Below, piece after piece: positions 21,310-32,849 of a stretch of 64,000 bases of DNA (position 1 is its first letter; every line of letters begins with the position of its first letter). A model generated the notes under the pieces. That model saw nothing but the letters and a program-made list of their open reading frames with translations, made no database searches and was not told where the DNA came from. Both the position numbers and the translations under genes were made by a program. The DNA is from Atriophallophorus winterbourni. Lineage: Eukaryota; Platyhelminthes; Trematoda; Plagiorchiida; Microphallidae. The DNA is taken from assembly GCA_013407085.1 (NCBI GenBank), contig JACCGJ010001313.1, positions 1 through 64,000 of the forward strand. The letters are read 5' to 3'.

Positions 21310-24275
21310 TGCTGGATTCATTTCAGGATGTCAGAACGAGGGATCACAGACTTTCTTTGCCTTCCAACGAACCACGGCCTTCACAATCAGACGAGACACC
21401 GAATAGAAACATTGTAGCAATCATAAAAATCGACCGTTGTCTGACTCTCGAAGGGTCGGATTAGTAGACGAGCTTTCAGCTCCTTCACTGTATGCGATAA
21501 CCACAATCAATTGCCTAATTACAAACGCACAATGCCTGTCAAACAAACTACCTGACCTGAAGGATCTCTGCAATCAGCACTCACTCGACGTCATACCATT
21601 TACTGAAACATGGTGCTTACCTCACGTGACCACTCGCGATCTCTTTATTCCGAACATGAGCCTATTTCTGAGAGACCGCTTAAGAACAGGTGGCGGAGTA
21701 GCTGTTTACAACCATGATCGTTTTTTACTGTACGGTAGTTACATACACCGAACTTGATCCGGAAGAAAGTTTATGATGCCATTTAAAACTCAATTCAGGC
21801 GACAGTTGCATCATTGGTGTAGTTAACCGTTCACCATCATCATTGGATGCGTATTACGAGAAACTGTTGAAAGCAATGCAGGACGCCGGAAAACAGCGCA
21901 ATTGACAATTAATGAATATAAGAGACTTCAATCACCCTAAACTATATAACCGAGTAGATTATCCCCTCCTATAACTAGACTACAAATTTCGCGAAAGTTC
22001 CGATAGCATATCATTGTTTAATCATTTTTGCGATTATACACGACAACGAAATTTGTAACAGACTTCTGTTCTAGACCAAGTCTTAACCTTCAGAGCCATT
22101 GAAAATGTTCAGTATCACCCTCCAATGGGTCGAACGGACCACCTCGTTCTGCTATTTCAATATGTGTGCAACGCCAGTAAAATTGCAAATCAAACAAAAC
22201 GAAATGAACAAGTTGATTACATTGGTTTGATGGAAACAATGGTAGCTTTCGATGAACATGATATGAATTTCAGTGATCCGGATTCACATTGCACAACCCT
22301 GCCAGATTACATAATCAACATGATACATTTCAATTCCGAATATGTCCCAAAACATAATAACAAAGAACCACACTTCAGAATTCGCAGTAGCACTAGAAAA
22401 TGGTTGACAAAGCGAAATGTGGCATTGGCATTTCACAGGGTCGCCATAACTGATTCGACGTGGGCAAACTTTCGCGAATTGCCGAATGAAGTCACAAATC
22501 TCATACGAGAGGACAAAAAAACACCAGCTTAAGCTGGCGGTAAGAATGCAGCGAAATTCCAAACTGCTTCATCGTACTGTTAACAACGCTTCGAATCAGA
22601 AACCTGGTGTTTTTCCGATCATGACAGATAACGGACTAACTGATTATATGCTGGAAACCGCTAACGATGAAGCCAGTTTTTATTCACGGGTTTTCACCCG
22701 AAGGATGAATTACAGCGGTTAGAATTGTCGGCACCAATTGTGCCACAGACTATATGCGATGTATGTATTAGTTCGGAAATAGTGCAGCACCACCTACGTG
22801 AGTTGAATACCAACAAGTCCCCAGTAATGCGGCAGTCAACTGTGCGAACCACTTTGTGATTTATTTAATCAATTCTTGAAGAAGGGTGTTGTACCTAATG
22901 AGTGCAAGAGAAGAATCATAGCACTCATCTATAAAGGTGAAACTTGTTCGGACCCAGAAAATTACCGTCCTGATACACTCCTCCCAGTGATCTCAACAGT
23001 TATGGAGCGAATTGTGTGCGAAAGAATTGTGTGTCACCTTGAAGCCCAATACTTGTTGTCCAGAGAGCAACATGGATTTAGGAAGTATAGTTCGTGCTAG
23101 TCTAACCTACAAGAGACACTGGATGACTGGACGCAGGCTGTGGATAATGGCGGTTGCATGCATGCGTGTTACTTGGACATATCAAAGGCGTTTGATCGCG
23201 TGGACCCTTCTATTGTTCTGAGCAAGCTGCAGGATGTTGGTATTAATGGGTGTCTTCTTACCTGACTGAGAAGTTACCTTCTTGATCACAAAGCAACTGT
23301 ACGTATCGATGGTGATGGAAATCGAAGTCAATAGCGGTGTTCCACAAGGTTCGTTACTTGTTCCGCTTCTCTTTTTGGTTTACATCAACCACCTTCTGAA
23401 ACTCGTCACAGCAAAAATAGTTCTCTTTGAGGATGATGTTAAAATTTGGATGCGAATCACGTCAGGCGTGGAATGTTTGCGCTTACAAAGCGATTTGGAT
23501 GTATAAAACAGCTGGTCGGAGAAAATAAACATCCATTCAACTTCCGAAAATGTAAAATGTTGCAAATAGGCTATGATTTCCCATTCTCATACAAACTTGA
23601 ATCAAATCAACTATAATGGACAACCAGATGATAAGACATCGGCGTATGGATTGGTGGAAGTCTTAAGAATAGTATGCAATGCGAAGCAGTGTACAACCGA
23701 GCAGGCCGCATGCTGGGTATGCTTCGGCGTATTTTCGGACACTTTCCCAGTAAATCATTCTCCATTCTCATGAATACGTTTATTAACCCGGTGATGGATT
23801 TCTCAGTGCAAGCTTGGTCACCGTGGCTACAAAAGGACATCAAGCTGCTCGAGAGGATTTATCACGGAGCAAATAAAATGGTTGGCTGCCTCCGCAACCT
23901 ACCATACGAGAATCGACTTAGGCATCTTAGTTTGAATACACTGCTTCGCAGACGTGTTAAATTTGATCTAATCCTAACATACAAGATAATAAACTCAAAG
24001 GCGCACCCTCTGAGACATCTAATTTGCCTTAGGTCGAGCCATTTTACACGTACTCACGAATTGGCATTTGATATTCCACATTCCCAACGGAACTGCCGCG
24101 TTTCTTCTTTACGGTGCGCGTCTGTTTCTTATGGAACTCCATACCGTCGGATGTTGTCCAATCATCTAGTGAAAGGATTTTCAGGAACAAATTCGATATA
24201 TTTATGAGTAGTAATTCCGCCCAACGTCCGGTTTATATAACATGAACTTTCCAAACGAATATTTGTTCATCGTAC
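21310..24275 (+). mobile_element. CR1-like LINE, ORF2-spanning copy
   Basis: An ORF2 region of about 2.9 kb in order. The apurinic-type endonuclease N-terminus is at 21437-21757 (Asn-Ala-Gln-Cys-Leu-Ser-Asn-Lys-Leu, Glu-Thr-Trp, Gly-Gly-Gly-Val-Ala). The Thr-Asp-His endonuclease motif is at 22125. Reverse-transcriptase fingers lie at 22876-23100 (Tyr-Arg-Pro, Gln-His-Gly-Phe-Arg), Leu-Asp-Ile-Ser-Lys-Ala-Phe-Asp at about 23173, and Gly-Val-Pro-Gln-Gly-Ser at about 23335. The catalytic block at about 23425 reads Phe-Glu-Asp-Asp instead of Phe-Ala-Asp-Asp. The C-terminal region is 23674-24207. Several frameshifts and stops make it inactive. Confidence 0.88.
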
Positions 24276-24328
24276 TGTGACAATGCATGACGTTGTCTGT
24301 AACTACGAAATTGTCGATCTTCCAAATG

Positions 24329-24330
<2 letters not shown>

Positions 24331-24369
<39 letters not shown>
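24331..24369. repeat. TA dinucleotide repeat
   Basis: A pure TA run of about 39 bp between one LINE's 3' end and the 5' region of the next. Confidence 0.97.
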
Positions 24370-24374
<5 letters not shown>

Positions 24375-24399
24375 TATACGGATATCCTGTGGTGTTGTA

Positions 24400-24849
24400 C
24401 AGCTAATGGAATCCAGGATAGAAAAACTGAATAAACTGATAATAAACGTCATAAAGACAATGTCGTTACCCGTTACTCCCGAAGAGCCGGTAGATAATAC
24501 ATCATACTCGAGCTAGCCAACATTTGCCCAGATAACCACGCATATTGCTACTAAAACGGGAAGAGTTCGTTGAGATCAATGACTACTAGACTTAACAGAA
24601 CCATCAAAGGACTCAAAAAATCCACTACTAAAATGACTGACACAAATTATAAAATAAAGTCCGCGGGTGTAAACCTTAGCGTTATATGTACAAACGTGAC
24701 CGAGTCGCAGGAAACGCTGTGTGAAGCTAAGCAAAAACATGACTTATCTGTGTGGTTTGAGCTCTGCAGTCAGATGAGATTGAACGCGGTTACTCCCTCA
24801 TCAATAGTTCGATTAACACGACACCTGAATTCTACTCACACGGATGATC
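24400..24849 (+). mobile_element. CR1-like LINE (host of Gypsy insertion), 5' part, ORF1
   Basis: The frame beginning at 24408 (Met-Glu-Ser-Arg-Ile-Glu-Lys-Leu) and the frame 24570-24858 match the ORF1 of the inverted copy at 41386-41930 (shared Lys-His-Asp-Leu, Trp, Gln-Ile/Met-Arg-Leu, Ala-Thr/Val-Thr-Pro-Ser). ORF1 stops at the Gypsy target site TGATC (24845-24849) and resumes at 28287. The element was split by a later insertion. It carries stop codons of its own and is inactive. Confidence 0.85.
24845..24849. other. Target-site duplication, left
   Basis: TGATC directly before the 5' LTR. It is identical to 28282-28286 after the 3' LTR. A 5-bp duplication is typical of Gypsy integrases. 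Confidence 0.9.
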
Positions 24850-25102
24850 TGTCAAGGTAGTTCAATCTAGGCACGTCAAATCTAAACTGCTTTGGGAGCA
24901 TTGATCGATTTTAATCAATTGGAAATAGCTAGCCGATTTGAATCAATATAGCAGTTTGACTCCAGTAGCTTGGCTTCACTAGTTGGTTAATTGTTTATAT
25001 ATATAAAAATGAGCTGTAACTAAAACGAGGCATTCAGTCAGTCGCCTTCTACCACTTTCGTGGATGTTGTGTCAGCCGGAACTCGCTCCAAAAACACAAC
25101 AG
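24850..25102 (+). repeat. 5' LTR of Gypsy-type retrotransposon
   Basis: 253 bp, beginning TGTCAAG and ending CAACA. It matches the 264-bp 3' LTR throughout with scattered substitutions and one indel of about 10 bp, indicating an old insertion. A TATA-like run (about 24997-25008) and AACTAAAACGA near a polyadenylation-like site are visible. The following GATTTGGCGACGG is a plausible primer-binding region. Confidence 0.93.
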
Positions 25103-28017
25103 ATTTGGCGACGGACAACTTACTTGTGAGATAGATTTCAATGGCGAGCAAGCAACTGGTTTAGTTTACTTGACGCCTCACGATATACGTGATTTGATTG
25201 AAAAGGACTGGATCAAACGGCTGAATTTACTTAGCGTGCCTCTGAAAGATCTGTGCTCAAAAACAACCGCAACAGTGTGACAGACAAATTCTTCTCCAAG
25301 AACTCCAAATCATTTGGCCGCTAAATTGTTCACTGAATTTGCAAATGTATTTCAGTCCAAACTTGGTCGGTGCTCAAGGTTTAAGGCCTCCTTACATTTG
25401 TTTCCGGATGTAAAACCTGTTTTCAAACCAAGGCGTCCGGTCCCCTACACAGCACAAGAGAGTGTCGAGCAAGGGCAGTTCCTATCGTTGTTATTCGAAA
25501 GTCAAACGGGATTGTGTGCTGGTTTTTTAGCCGGATTAAATGCATGCCCCGAGCCTCACCAGCACCCAATGCCCCTACCACAAGACATATTCGCCAAACT
25601 CGATGGAGGGAAATTCTTTGCTACCCTTGATTTAGCCTACGCCTAATTACAATTGGACGTGGAACCGTCATGTAGAAAATTGCTCACTATCAACACACAA
25701 AAGGGACTTTACCATTGCCATTACGATTGCCATTTGGCGTCAAAACGGCCCCGGCAATTTTCCAGCAAGTGATAGATACTATGCTATCCGGAGTTCCAGG
25801 TGCAGCAGCATATATGGATGACATCATTGTAATGGGAGCCTCACCAGAAGAAATCACAAGCCGCCTTAAGACAGTTCTTGAGCAAATCAGACAATATGGT
25901 TTTCATCTAAGATCAGAAGAGTGTCGCCTATTCATGCGATCGATAAAAATCTTGGGATTTCTTAGTGATCAAGATGGTCGGCGCCCAGACCCAGACATTG
26001 TCAAGGCGATCGCCGAGCCACCACATCCAACGGACCTCCCTAACTTACGATTCTTTTTGGGGACGATAAGTTATTACAGTCAATTCCTCCCAAAAATGCA
26101 CCAATTAAGGCAGCCATTAAATCAACTTCTGTCAAAAGATGTCGAATGGCAGTGGTCCGAAGCATACCAACAAGCATTCGATCAACTGACGGCATTGATA
26201 ACATCAGACCTCTTGTTAACACATTACAATCCTAACTTATCAATCACAGTCGCAACGGATGCCTCTAGCTATGGGTTAGGAGCAGTGATCTCCCATTGAT
26301 TTCCAGACAGATTAAAAAAGGCAATAGCACACGCTGCGCAAGCTCTCACTCTATCAGAAAGGAATTACAGCCAAATTAAAATGGAAGCTTTGGCCATAGT
26401 CTTTGCAGTTCAAAAGTTCCACTAGATGCTTTGCGGACGAAAATTCACATTGCTCACAGACCACAAGCCGCTATTTACAATATTTGGATCAAAGAATGAC
26501 ATCCCTATATATACAGCAAGTCGCTTACAACGTTGGGCTACGTTACTTCTGGGCTATCAATTTGATATCAAGTACATACGAACTGAAGCTATCCGACAGG
26601 CTGATGCCCTCTCACGCCTTATTGATGCGAACAACGTCGAACCCGAAGACGCAGTGATCGCCGCCATCACCGCAGATATTGACAGAGCCTGCTTGTCTAC
26701 GCACTTGGGGACATCACTCAATGTGACGTTGAAGATGATAAACAACGCAACAAAATCTGATCCGATACTTCAACGAGTATTATCCTACCTGCAAAAGAGA
26801 TGGCCAAAGAAATGTCCAAACAGTGAATTGACCCCATATTTCCGACGAAGGAACTCACTTTCACAGACAGACTCTTGCTTTTTCTTCGCGGATCGAGTTG
26901 TCATTCCAGAGGGCTTACGTAAACGTGTTCTACGTCAGTCTTCTGGACCCAGTTGGACCAACAAGTAGAAGATCTTTGCCGGTCTTGTTCCAAGTGTGCC
27001 GTGATAGCAAGACTTCCTGTCCAGACCGAACTACACTCTTGGCCGCAGCCAATAAAACCGTGGTCACGTGTGCACGTTGATTTGTTGGTACGTTCATAAG
27101 AGTGCATTTTTTCGTCATGGTAGATGCGTACAGTAAATGGCCACAGGTAACTTTGATGAACCACACTTCTGCAGCCCAGACAGTTTGAACGATGAGACGA
27201 ATCTTCACTCAGCATGGTCTCTCAGAAACATTGGTGTCCGACAACGGGTCTCAATTTACCTCCAAGCTGTTCACAGAATTTTGAATTTAAAATGGAATAA
27301 ATTATAACAGAACGGCACCATATTACCCTTAATCCAATGGGCATACTGAAAGATTTATGGACAATCTGAAACGAGCCCTTGAGAAGGCTGAATCCGAAGG
27401 ACCACTGGATTGCATTCTAGATAAATTCTTGTTCAGTTACCGGATTACACCAAAGCCGAATTCGCCGAATAGTCAATCCCCAGCAGAATCTCTCATGGGA
27501 AGAAAACTCCGGGCTACCTACGATGCAATGTACCCCAGACCTCCTGTAAAGTTAATCCTCAATCGGAAAATGGAAAATCAATACAACCGACGTAACGGCG
27601 CTCGCCGAATATCATTCAGCCTGGCGAACACGTATGGATTACATGCCTTCGACAACACGGATTGGTTTGATAACCGGCGGTCGTAACGAAAAGACGCGGT
27701 ATGGTATTGTACGAAGTCATGGCCGATGGAAAGCAGATTGTTCGGTACGCAAAGCAAATGCGAACAAGACTCTGCCCCGAAGAACCATCTGTTCCCAGTC
27801 ACAGTCTTAACGAACTACTGGAAGTAGACCAACCTATCAGCACCGATGAACAAATGCAAAGAGTCGACAACCGTCTTGCTGAACAACATCGAACAAACGA
27901 GACACCAAAAAGAAGATACCAAACACGAAGAAGAATAATGGTTCGACCATTTCAAATCGATCTAAGAAACAAGACGTACATAGACCGAAGGTAAACGTCC
28001 TTTTTCGCAGGAGGAGG
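25103..28017 (+). mobile_element. Gypsy-type LTR retrotransposon, internal region
   Basis: Pol domains appear in order after only about 210 bp of leader. Reverse transcriptase is at 25314-26299, with the Tyr-Met-Asp-Asp active site at about 25816. RNase H is at about 26250-26600 (Ala-Thr-Asp-Ala-Ser, Thr-Asp-His-Lys). Integrase remnants run from about 26980 to 27690. Gag and protease are not visible, so they were deleted or too decayed to read. A purine tract (GCAGGAGGAGG) directly precedes the 3' LTR. Stops and frameshifts are spread throughout. Confidence 0.93.
25314..27994 (+). pseudogene. Gypsy pol polyprotein pseudogene
   Basis: Remains of the polyprotein that copies element RNA and integrates the DNA. 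Open pieces are 25314-25646 (N-terminal reverse transcriptase, Pro-Val-Pro-Tyr, Lys-Leu-Asp-Gly-Gly, Leu-Asp-Leu-Ala-Tyr), 25715-26299 (fingers, palm with Tyr-Met-Asp-Asp, connection, start of RNase H), 26426-26968 (RNase H end and linker), 27357-27686 (integrase C-terminal part) and 27701-27994 (tail). A stop at 25646 and several more break the frame, and the integrase core between about 26970 and 27350 is shattered. Nothing here can be translated as a whole. The frame order and the purine tract after it confirm the Gypsy (Ty3-like) class. No chromodomain is recognisable. Confidence 0.9.
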
Positions 28018-28281
28018 TGTCAAGATAGTTCAATCTAGGCACGTCAAAACTAACACTGCTTTGGAAATATTGATCGATTTCAATCAATTGAACATACCTC
28101 GCCGATTTAAATTAATATAGCAGCTTGGCTTTAGTAGCTTGGCCTCACTTTCGTTCATCTAGTTGGTTAATTGTACATGTATATAAAAATGATCTATAAA
28201 TAAAACGAAGCATCCTGTCAGTCGCTTTTTACCACTTTCTTGAGTGTTGGGTCAGCCGGAACTCGCTCCAAAAACACAACA
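28018..28281 (+). repeat. 3' LTR of Gypsy-type retrotransposon
   Basis: 264 bp, TGTCAAG to CAACA, preceded by a purine tract. Contains TATATAAAAATGA-type and AATAAAAC signals near 28185-28206. Compared with the 5' LTR it has an extra block of about 10 bp near 28150. Confidence 0.93.
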
Positions 28282-28660
28282 TGATCCTCGCCTTTTGAGA
28301 ATAACGCTGCAATCTGCGGAGGACGTGGAAAACGTACTCTTGAATGCTTTAATACTTAGAGGTGTTCCAGAGACTACATGTCGTATCCATGCAGACCTAC
28401 CATCTCTTGAAAAACGTAATCCAAGAAGTATTGTAATTCTTGGTGTTCCCAAAGATGCTGCTAACGTACTTTCTCAAGAAAAGTCCGAGCACGACCACAA
28501 ACAGTGGAAATATGTAGACGAAACAATTGGCATTGAAAATACCATAATTGTGGATGCTTTCAGGATACCGCGGTCTGCCAACTATGAAGGGCAACGTCCT
28601 AGACCTTTGAAGCTAACCTCTTTCACAACCGAGACAACGGATACTATCGAACGTGAATGA
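28244..28660 (+). pseudogene. LINE ORF1 remnant fused to LTR-derived start
   Basis: A 138-residue open frame whose first about 13 residues come from the end of the 3' LTR and whose remainder is the C-terminal half of LINE ORF1 (begins after Gln-His-Asp; Ile-Val-Ile-Leu-Gly-Val-Pro is readable). ORF1 proteins of such LINEs bind nucleic acid and accompany the element RNA. The ATG at 28244 exists only because the Gypsy element landed here. The minus copy's ORF1 (41386-41613) matches the LINE portion. There is no evidence of expression and it is probably an accident of insertion. Confidence 0.6.
28282..28286. other. Target-site duplication, right
   Basis: TGATC, identical to 24845-24849. After it the interrupted LINE ORF1 resumes. 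Confidence 0.9.
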
Positions 28661-31600
28661 AAAGCTAATAGAAAATACCTACCCCAAAAACGTCAAGTTG
28701 AGCCTACCCGAGGTAAAAGCCGGAATCAAGCAAATGGATAGAACCGCCCCTCAAACGCCTAGTGATGTGGTTCAACCTCGATGTCATGCAATGGTTTCAA
28801 AAACTTGAGAATTCTGACTGTAGCCAAGTCGGCCTTTTGAAAACTTTTCATGATTTAAACACCACGAACTTTATAAAATGTTCATATACAAATACACAAA
28901 GCCTCCCGAACAAATTACCTGAGCTGACCAAGATATGTTCGCGCTACTCACCTGGCATTATCGCCATTACAAAAACATGGTATTCTTCGCAATTGATCGA
29001 AACGGAGATATTAATTTCAAATATGAATTTGATAAGGAACGATCGAGAGAAAAGGGGTGGTGGTGTTGCTCTTTATTGGCATAATCGACTTCAGTGCCAT
29101 CCAATAGACAAGACAGAATTCACGCTCGAGAATACAATTTGGTGCTCTTTAACTCCGATATCTGGTGAAGTTTGCAATATTGGTGTGGTCTACCGGTTAA
29201 CTTCATCTACGAAATCGTACAACGAGAAGTTAGTGCAAGTGCTTCAGCACTTGACTTGCACACAGCACTTAGTATGGGTGATTTTAATCTGTCTACCCTT
29301 TATCTCAGGGACGATCGCTCCATACAAACGCTAGAATACCGATTTGAAAGGTATTAGATTCAGTCCCGTTATACAACTATGTTCACGAATGCACCCGGAT
29401 GAGAGGTTCTGACCGCCCCTCTGTCTTGGATTTGGTGTTAACATCGGAGGGAAAATCTATCGCAGCGATCGAATTCCAGGCTTCGCTGGGTCTTAGCGAC
29501 CATTCAGTGCTTGTGTTTGTCAATGTTTGCAGTACTCAGCAATCGCTTGCTCCAAATGGGGTGGTTCGACGGGTAGATAAATTGGCTCTGAGTAAATCGC
29601 CCGTGCAGATTCCGTATTTGCAGGTGGACAGCATAAGCCCTGACTCGCAATGGAACGAAGTTGCAGGTTTTCTGAATCTGAAGATACATGAGAACTCGCA
29701 AGTCGTTTAGAAAATGTGCGTACATGAACTTTGTTTTGTCGACCGCAGCAGAACAAAAAAGTGGATAGCACTGAAGCGAGCAGCGTGAATGCAGCAGCGA
29801 CTGCATTTTCTCGAGAGGATAAGAAAGCGCACCAATTGATGCTGCTGTCAAAAATGAAACTAAACTCTGAGTTACTATACAAAATCTTGAACGTAAAACC
29901 AAAAGTCAAACCAGGTATTGTTTCCATCCAGAATGGTGAAAAACTAATTGGAACAGCGTTGGAAACCGCAAATGCTCTAGCAATTTACTACTCTGAAGTG
30001 TTCGTGTCAAAGGTTTCATTGGAACGTCTTGAGTATTTAATCGAAACAGGAATCGAAACGTTGTGCGATATTTCGATAAATCCAATGATTGTTGCAAGTC
30101 ATTTACTCAAACTTAATGTAAGAAAATCCACAGGAGCGGATGGCTTCACACCGGATGTACTCAGGGTTTGTCAACCTCAGCTTTGTGAACCGCTCTCCAG
30201 CCTGTTCAACTAGTCGTTGCTTGAGGGAGTTTTACCGAAAGATTTGAAGTCTGGCGTGATAACACCTATCTTCAAAGGCGGTTGCCGATCTGACGCTGGA
30301 AATTATCGTCCCGTCACACTTTTATGTGTAATTGCTAAGCTCATGAAACGTATAGTCTCGAATGGAATAGATGCACACTTTGAATCGCAGAATTTGTTTT
30401 CGCCAGCTCAGCATGGATTTCGATCTCTTTGCTCGTGTCTAACGAATTTTCACATAGCGTTAGATGACTATACAAAGAAGTTGGATGGGAGTTTTTGCAT
30501 CCACGTCTGTTACCTAGATATTTCGAAAGCTTTTGACAGAGTCAAACATCATTTGATTCTTCAAAAACTGATGCGTTTAGAAATATGTAATCCACTCTCC
30601 TCATGGTTGTGCGACTATCTGTCAGGTCACGACGCCTAAACGTTTAAAACCACCGGCGGTGTCCCACAGAGATCTGTGCTAGGCCCGCTCCTCTTTCTGC
30701 TGCGCATAAATGATTTACCCTTCCCCCATATCGTCCAAAATGGTCCTGTTTGCGAATGATATGAAAATGTGGACGCCAATAAGTTCTGCACAGGATTGTG
30801 AGAAACTGCAAATGGATTAAGACAGCGTGTCGAATTGGACGGTCATGAATGACATGTCATTCAACATACATAAATGTAAGATGCTCCATCTTGGCAAGAA
30901 TGTTCCTTGACATATCGATTGGGAACTGAAAACCTAGCAGGGAGCTCGTGTTGATAAGCGGGAACCCAAAGAGCACAGCGCACTGTCAGAACATATATCG
31001 ACGGGGAAACAGATTGTTGGGTACCTTTCAAAGAATATTTGGAAGATTCTCTCTGATAACCATACCAAGGATGATGAATATCTACCTTCGCCCTAAGATG
31101 GAGTATGCGGTCCAGGTCTGGGCTCCTTGGATGCGAAAAGTTATTGCTCTCTTCGATAAAATCGATCATAGAGCAACAAAGTTAGTGATGGGTCTTCGCA
31201 ATGTTCCGTATACCAAAAGACTGTGACGTCTGGGTTTATGTGACTTTTCCCAGAGGAGGATACAACGTGATATTAATCTGACCTATATATTTTTGTCTAC
31301 CATAGGACATCCAATGAATCACTTGCTTGATGTTAGTGATGGGAAAGTGACACGCGGACATACCCTATCCCTTTACGTTCCAAGTTCCCGTATTGATTGT
31401 CGGTGCCATTTTTTGCCGTACAAGCTATATTTCCTCGGAATTCCCCACCCGAACATGTGGTGGACTGTCCTTGCCTGGCGGCGTTGAAAGCGAAATTGGA
31501 CTTACGTTTGCAAAAGAATAGCATTCGTGATCCTTACATTCGATGTTCACTATTGCTTTTATACTATTGTATTTTTTCTGATTTCATTCATACAGTAATC

Positions 31601-31665
31601 CTGTGGTGTTGTAAAGTATTACTTTTTTTTACCATAAATCCTTGAATCCTCGAATCGTTTAGGCT
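28287..31665 (+). mobile_element. CR1-like LINE (host of Gypsy insertion), 3' part
   Basis: Continuation of the LINE begun at 24400. It holds the ORF1 end (to 28660), ORF2 endonuclease (28762-29710), reverse transcriptase (29731-30900), C-terminal region (30948-31520), and a tail ending at about 31665 in 'ccttgaatcctcgaatcg'. It is about 3.8 kb without the insertion, near full length for a CR1-like element lacking its extreme 5' end. Confidence 0.88.
28762..31490 (+). pseudogene. LINE ORF2 (endonuclease-reverse transcriptase) pseudogene
   Basis: An apurinic-type endonuclease is at 28762-29334 (Tyr-Thr-Asn-Thr-Gln-Ser-Leu-Pro-Asn-Lys-Leu; Gly-Gly-Gly-Val-Ala-Leu) and 29399-29710 (Leu-Gly-Leu-Ser-Asp-His-Ser). 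Reverse-transcriptase blocks run from 29731 to 30639 (Lys-Ser-Thr-Gly-Ala-Asp-Gly; Tyr-Arg-Pro-Val-Thr; Gln-His-Gly-Phe-Arg; Leu-Asp-Ile-Ser-Lys-Ala-Phe-Asp). Gly-Val-Pro-Gln-Arg-Ser is near 30657, and the catalytic-aspartate block near 30750 is altered by frameshift. The C-terminal block is 30948-31487. This enzyme would nick target DNA and copy the LINE RNA in place. At least five breaks make this copy dead. Confidence 0.85.
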
Positions 31666-31849
31666 ACGAGCTTTACTATACCATAAATTCTTCAATCTAA
31701 AATCTTGAATATATTACATATCCCACGCGCTACTTATGAGATCTACATGTATTTCGAAGGTAGTTCCATAGACATGCTCTGAAGAAGACAACTGAAATAA
31801 ATTACCGCTACTTCAGAGAATAAGTGTTAAGTGCTATGTTCAAAACGTA

Positions 31850-32375
31850 GGTATGCTGGAGCAAGCAACGATGCTTTGTATTGTCTATACGTCTTTTCAA
31901 CCATTATATTTGCTTCCGGAGGATAAACTGTTGTTTGAATTCGCCTAATTCCTGGCAGATGGAAATGGTCTCAATTAAGATCAGACTCGAATGGCACTCC
32001 TCTATCTGCATTCACTTTTATTGTACCATAGTGCACAATACAGTGTTCGACAAATTTGTTAGTCTCAACGGTTATCTCCTAAAGTAGAACTGCTACAAGT
32101 CAACGAGTATAGCCATCAATACACCTAGAGGATATATGTCTCCGTTTGATTTTATTAACGGCCCGATGATGTCAATATGTACGTGAAAAAAAACGGGTAC
32201 TATTATCGTTATAAAATTCAATGGGTTTCTGATTGTAGCACTGAAACTTGGCATGTTGAAGAAAGGACAGGTTTTCGCCATCATTTTTAAAGACATGAAT
32301 ATTTTTCGACCTATTTTGTGATAGGCAAAATAGTTGACAATTTTCACTCGTCGGATGGTATAAAATCTAGTTGTC
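31850..32375 (-). mobile_element. Second Gypsy element: integrase remnant
   Basis: The minus-strand frame 32093-32377 reads Val-His-Ile-Asp-Ile-Ile-Gly-Pro-Leu, then Ser-Asn-Gly, the start of the integrase core. A decayed continuation at 31880-32080 contains Asp-Arg-Gly-Val-Pro-Phe-Glu-Ser, then Thr-Thr-Val-Tyr-Pro-Pro-Glu-Ala-Asn, the end of the core with its catalytic Glu region. The subfamily differs from the 24.9-28.3 kb element. Confidence 0.7.
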
Positions 32376-32539
32376 AAATGTCAGGTGTATTGCACTTATC
32401 TGCATTGGAAGAAAGCACACAGGATAGGTGTTTTATATGCAAAAGTTTTCAAACACACGTGCCTCTGTATAATGGCGTGAGTGTTTATATTGATTCGTAT
32501 ATTTTTTCATAGATGATATGGGGTAAACGTTACGTTTTC

Positions 32540-32640
32540 CAATATATACAATATATCTATATATATATATATATAATGATATATACTAATATATTATATA
32601 TAAAGCTATTATATATATAGATATATATTATATATACAAA
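32540..32640. repeat. TA-rich microsatellite
   Basis: Imperfect TATA/ATAT repeats of about 100 bp separating the Gypsy remnant from the Penelope-like fragment. Confidence 0.9.
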
Positions 32641-32849
32641 AAAATTTACTGGTTAAAAAAATATCAAAATATTTTAGAGTATATTGGCTAACTTGAAAGA
32701 CACACTTGCACATGTGAACATTTGGTGATTTGTAGAAAACATCAATGTTTCCAGTTTGTACCACGTGATTGAATGAACTGTTCCACGGTTGCACATTGCA
32801 AACTAAAAATGCATATTTTCGGCAGTTCACTATGTTATGCTGTTGGTAA

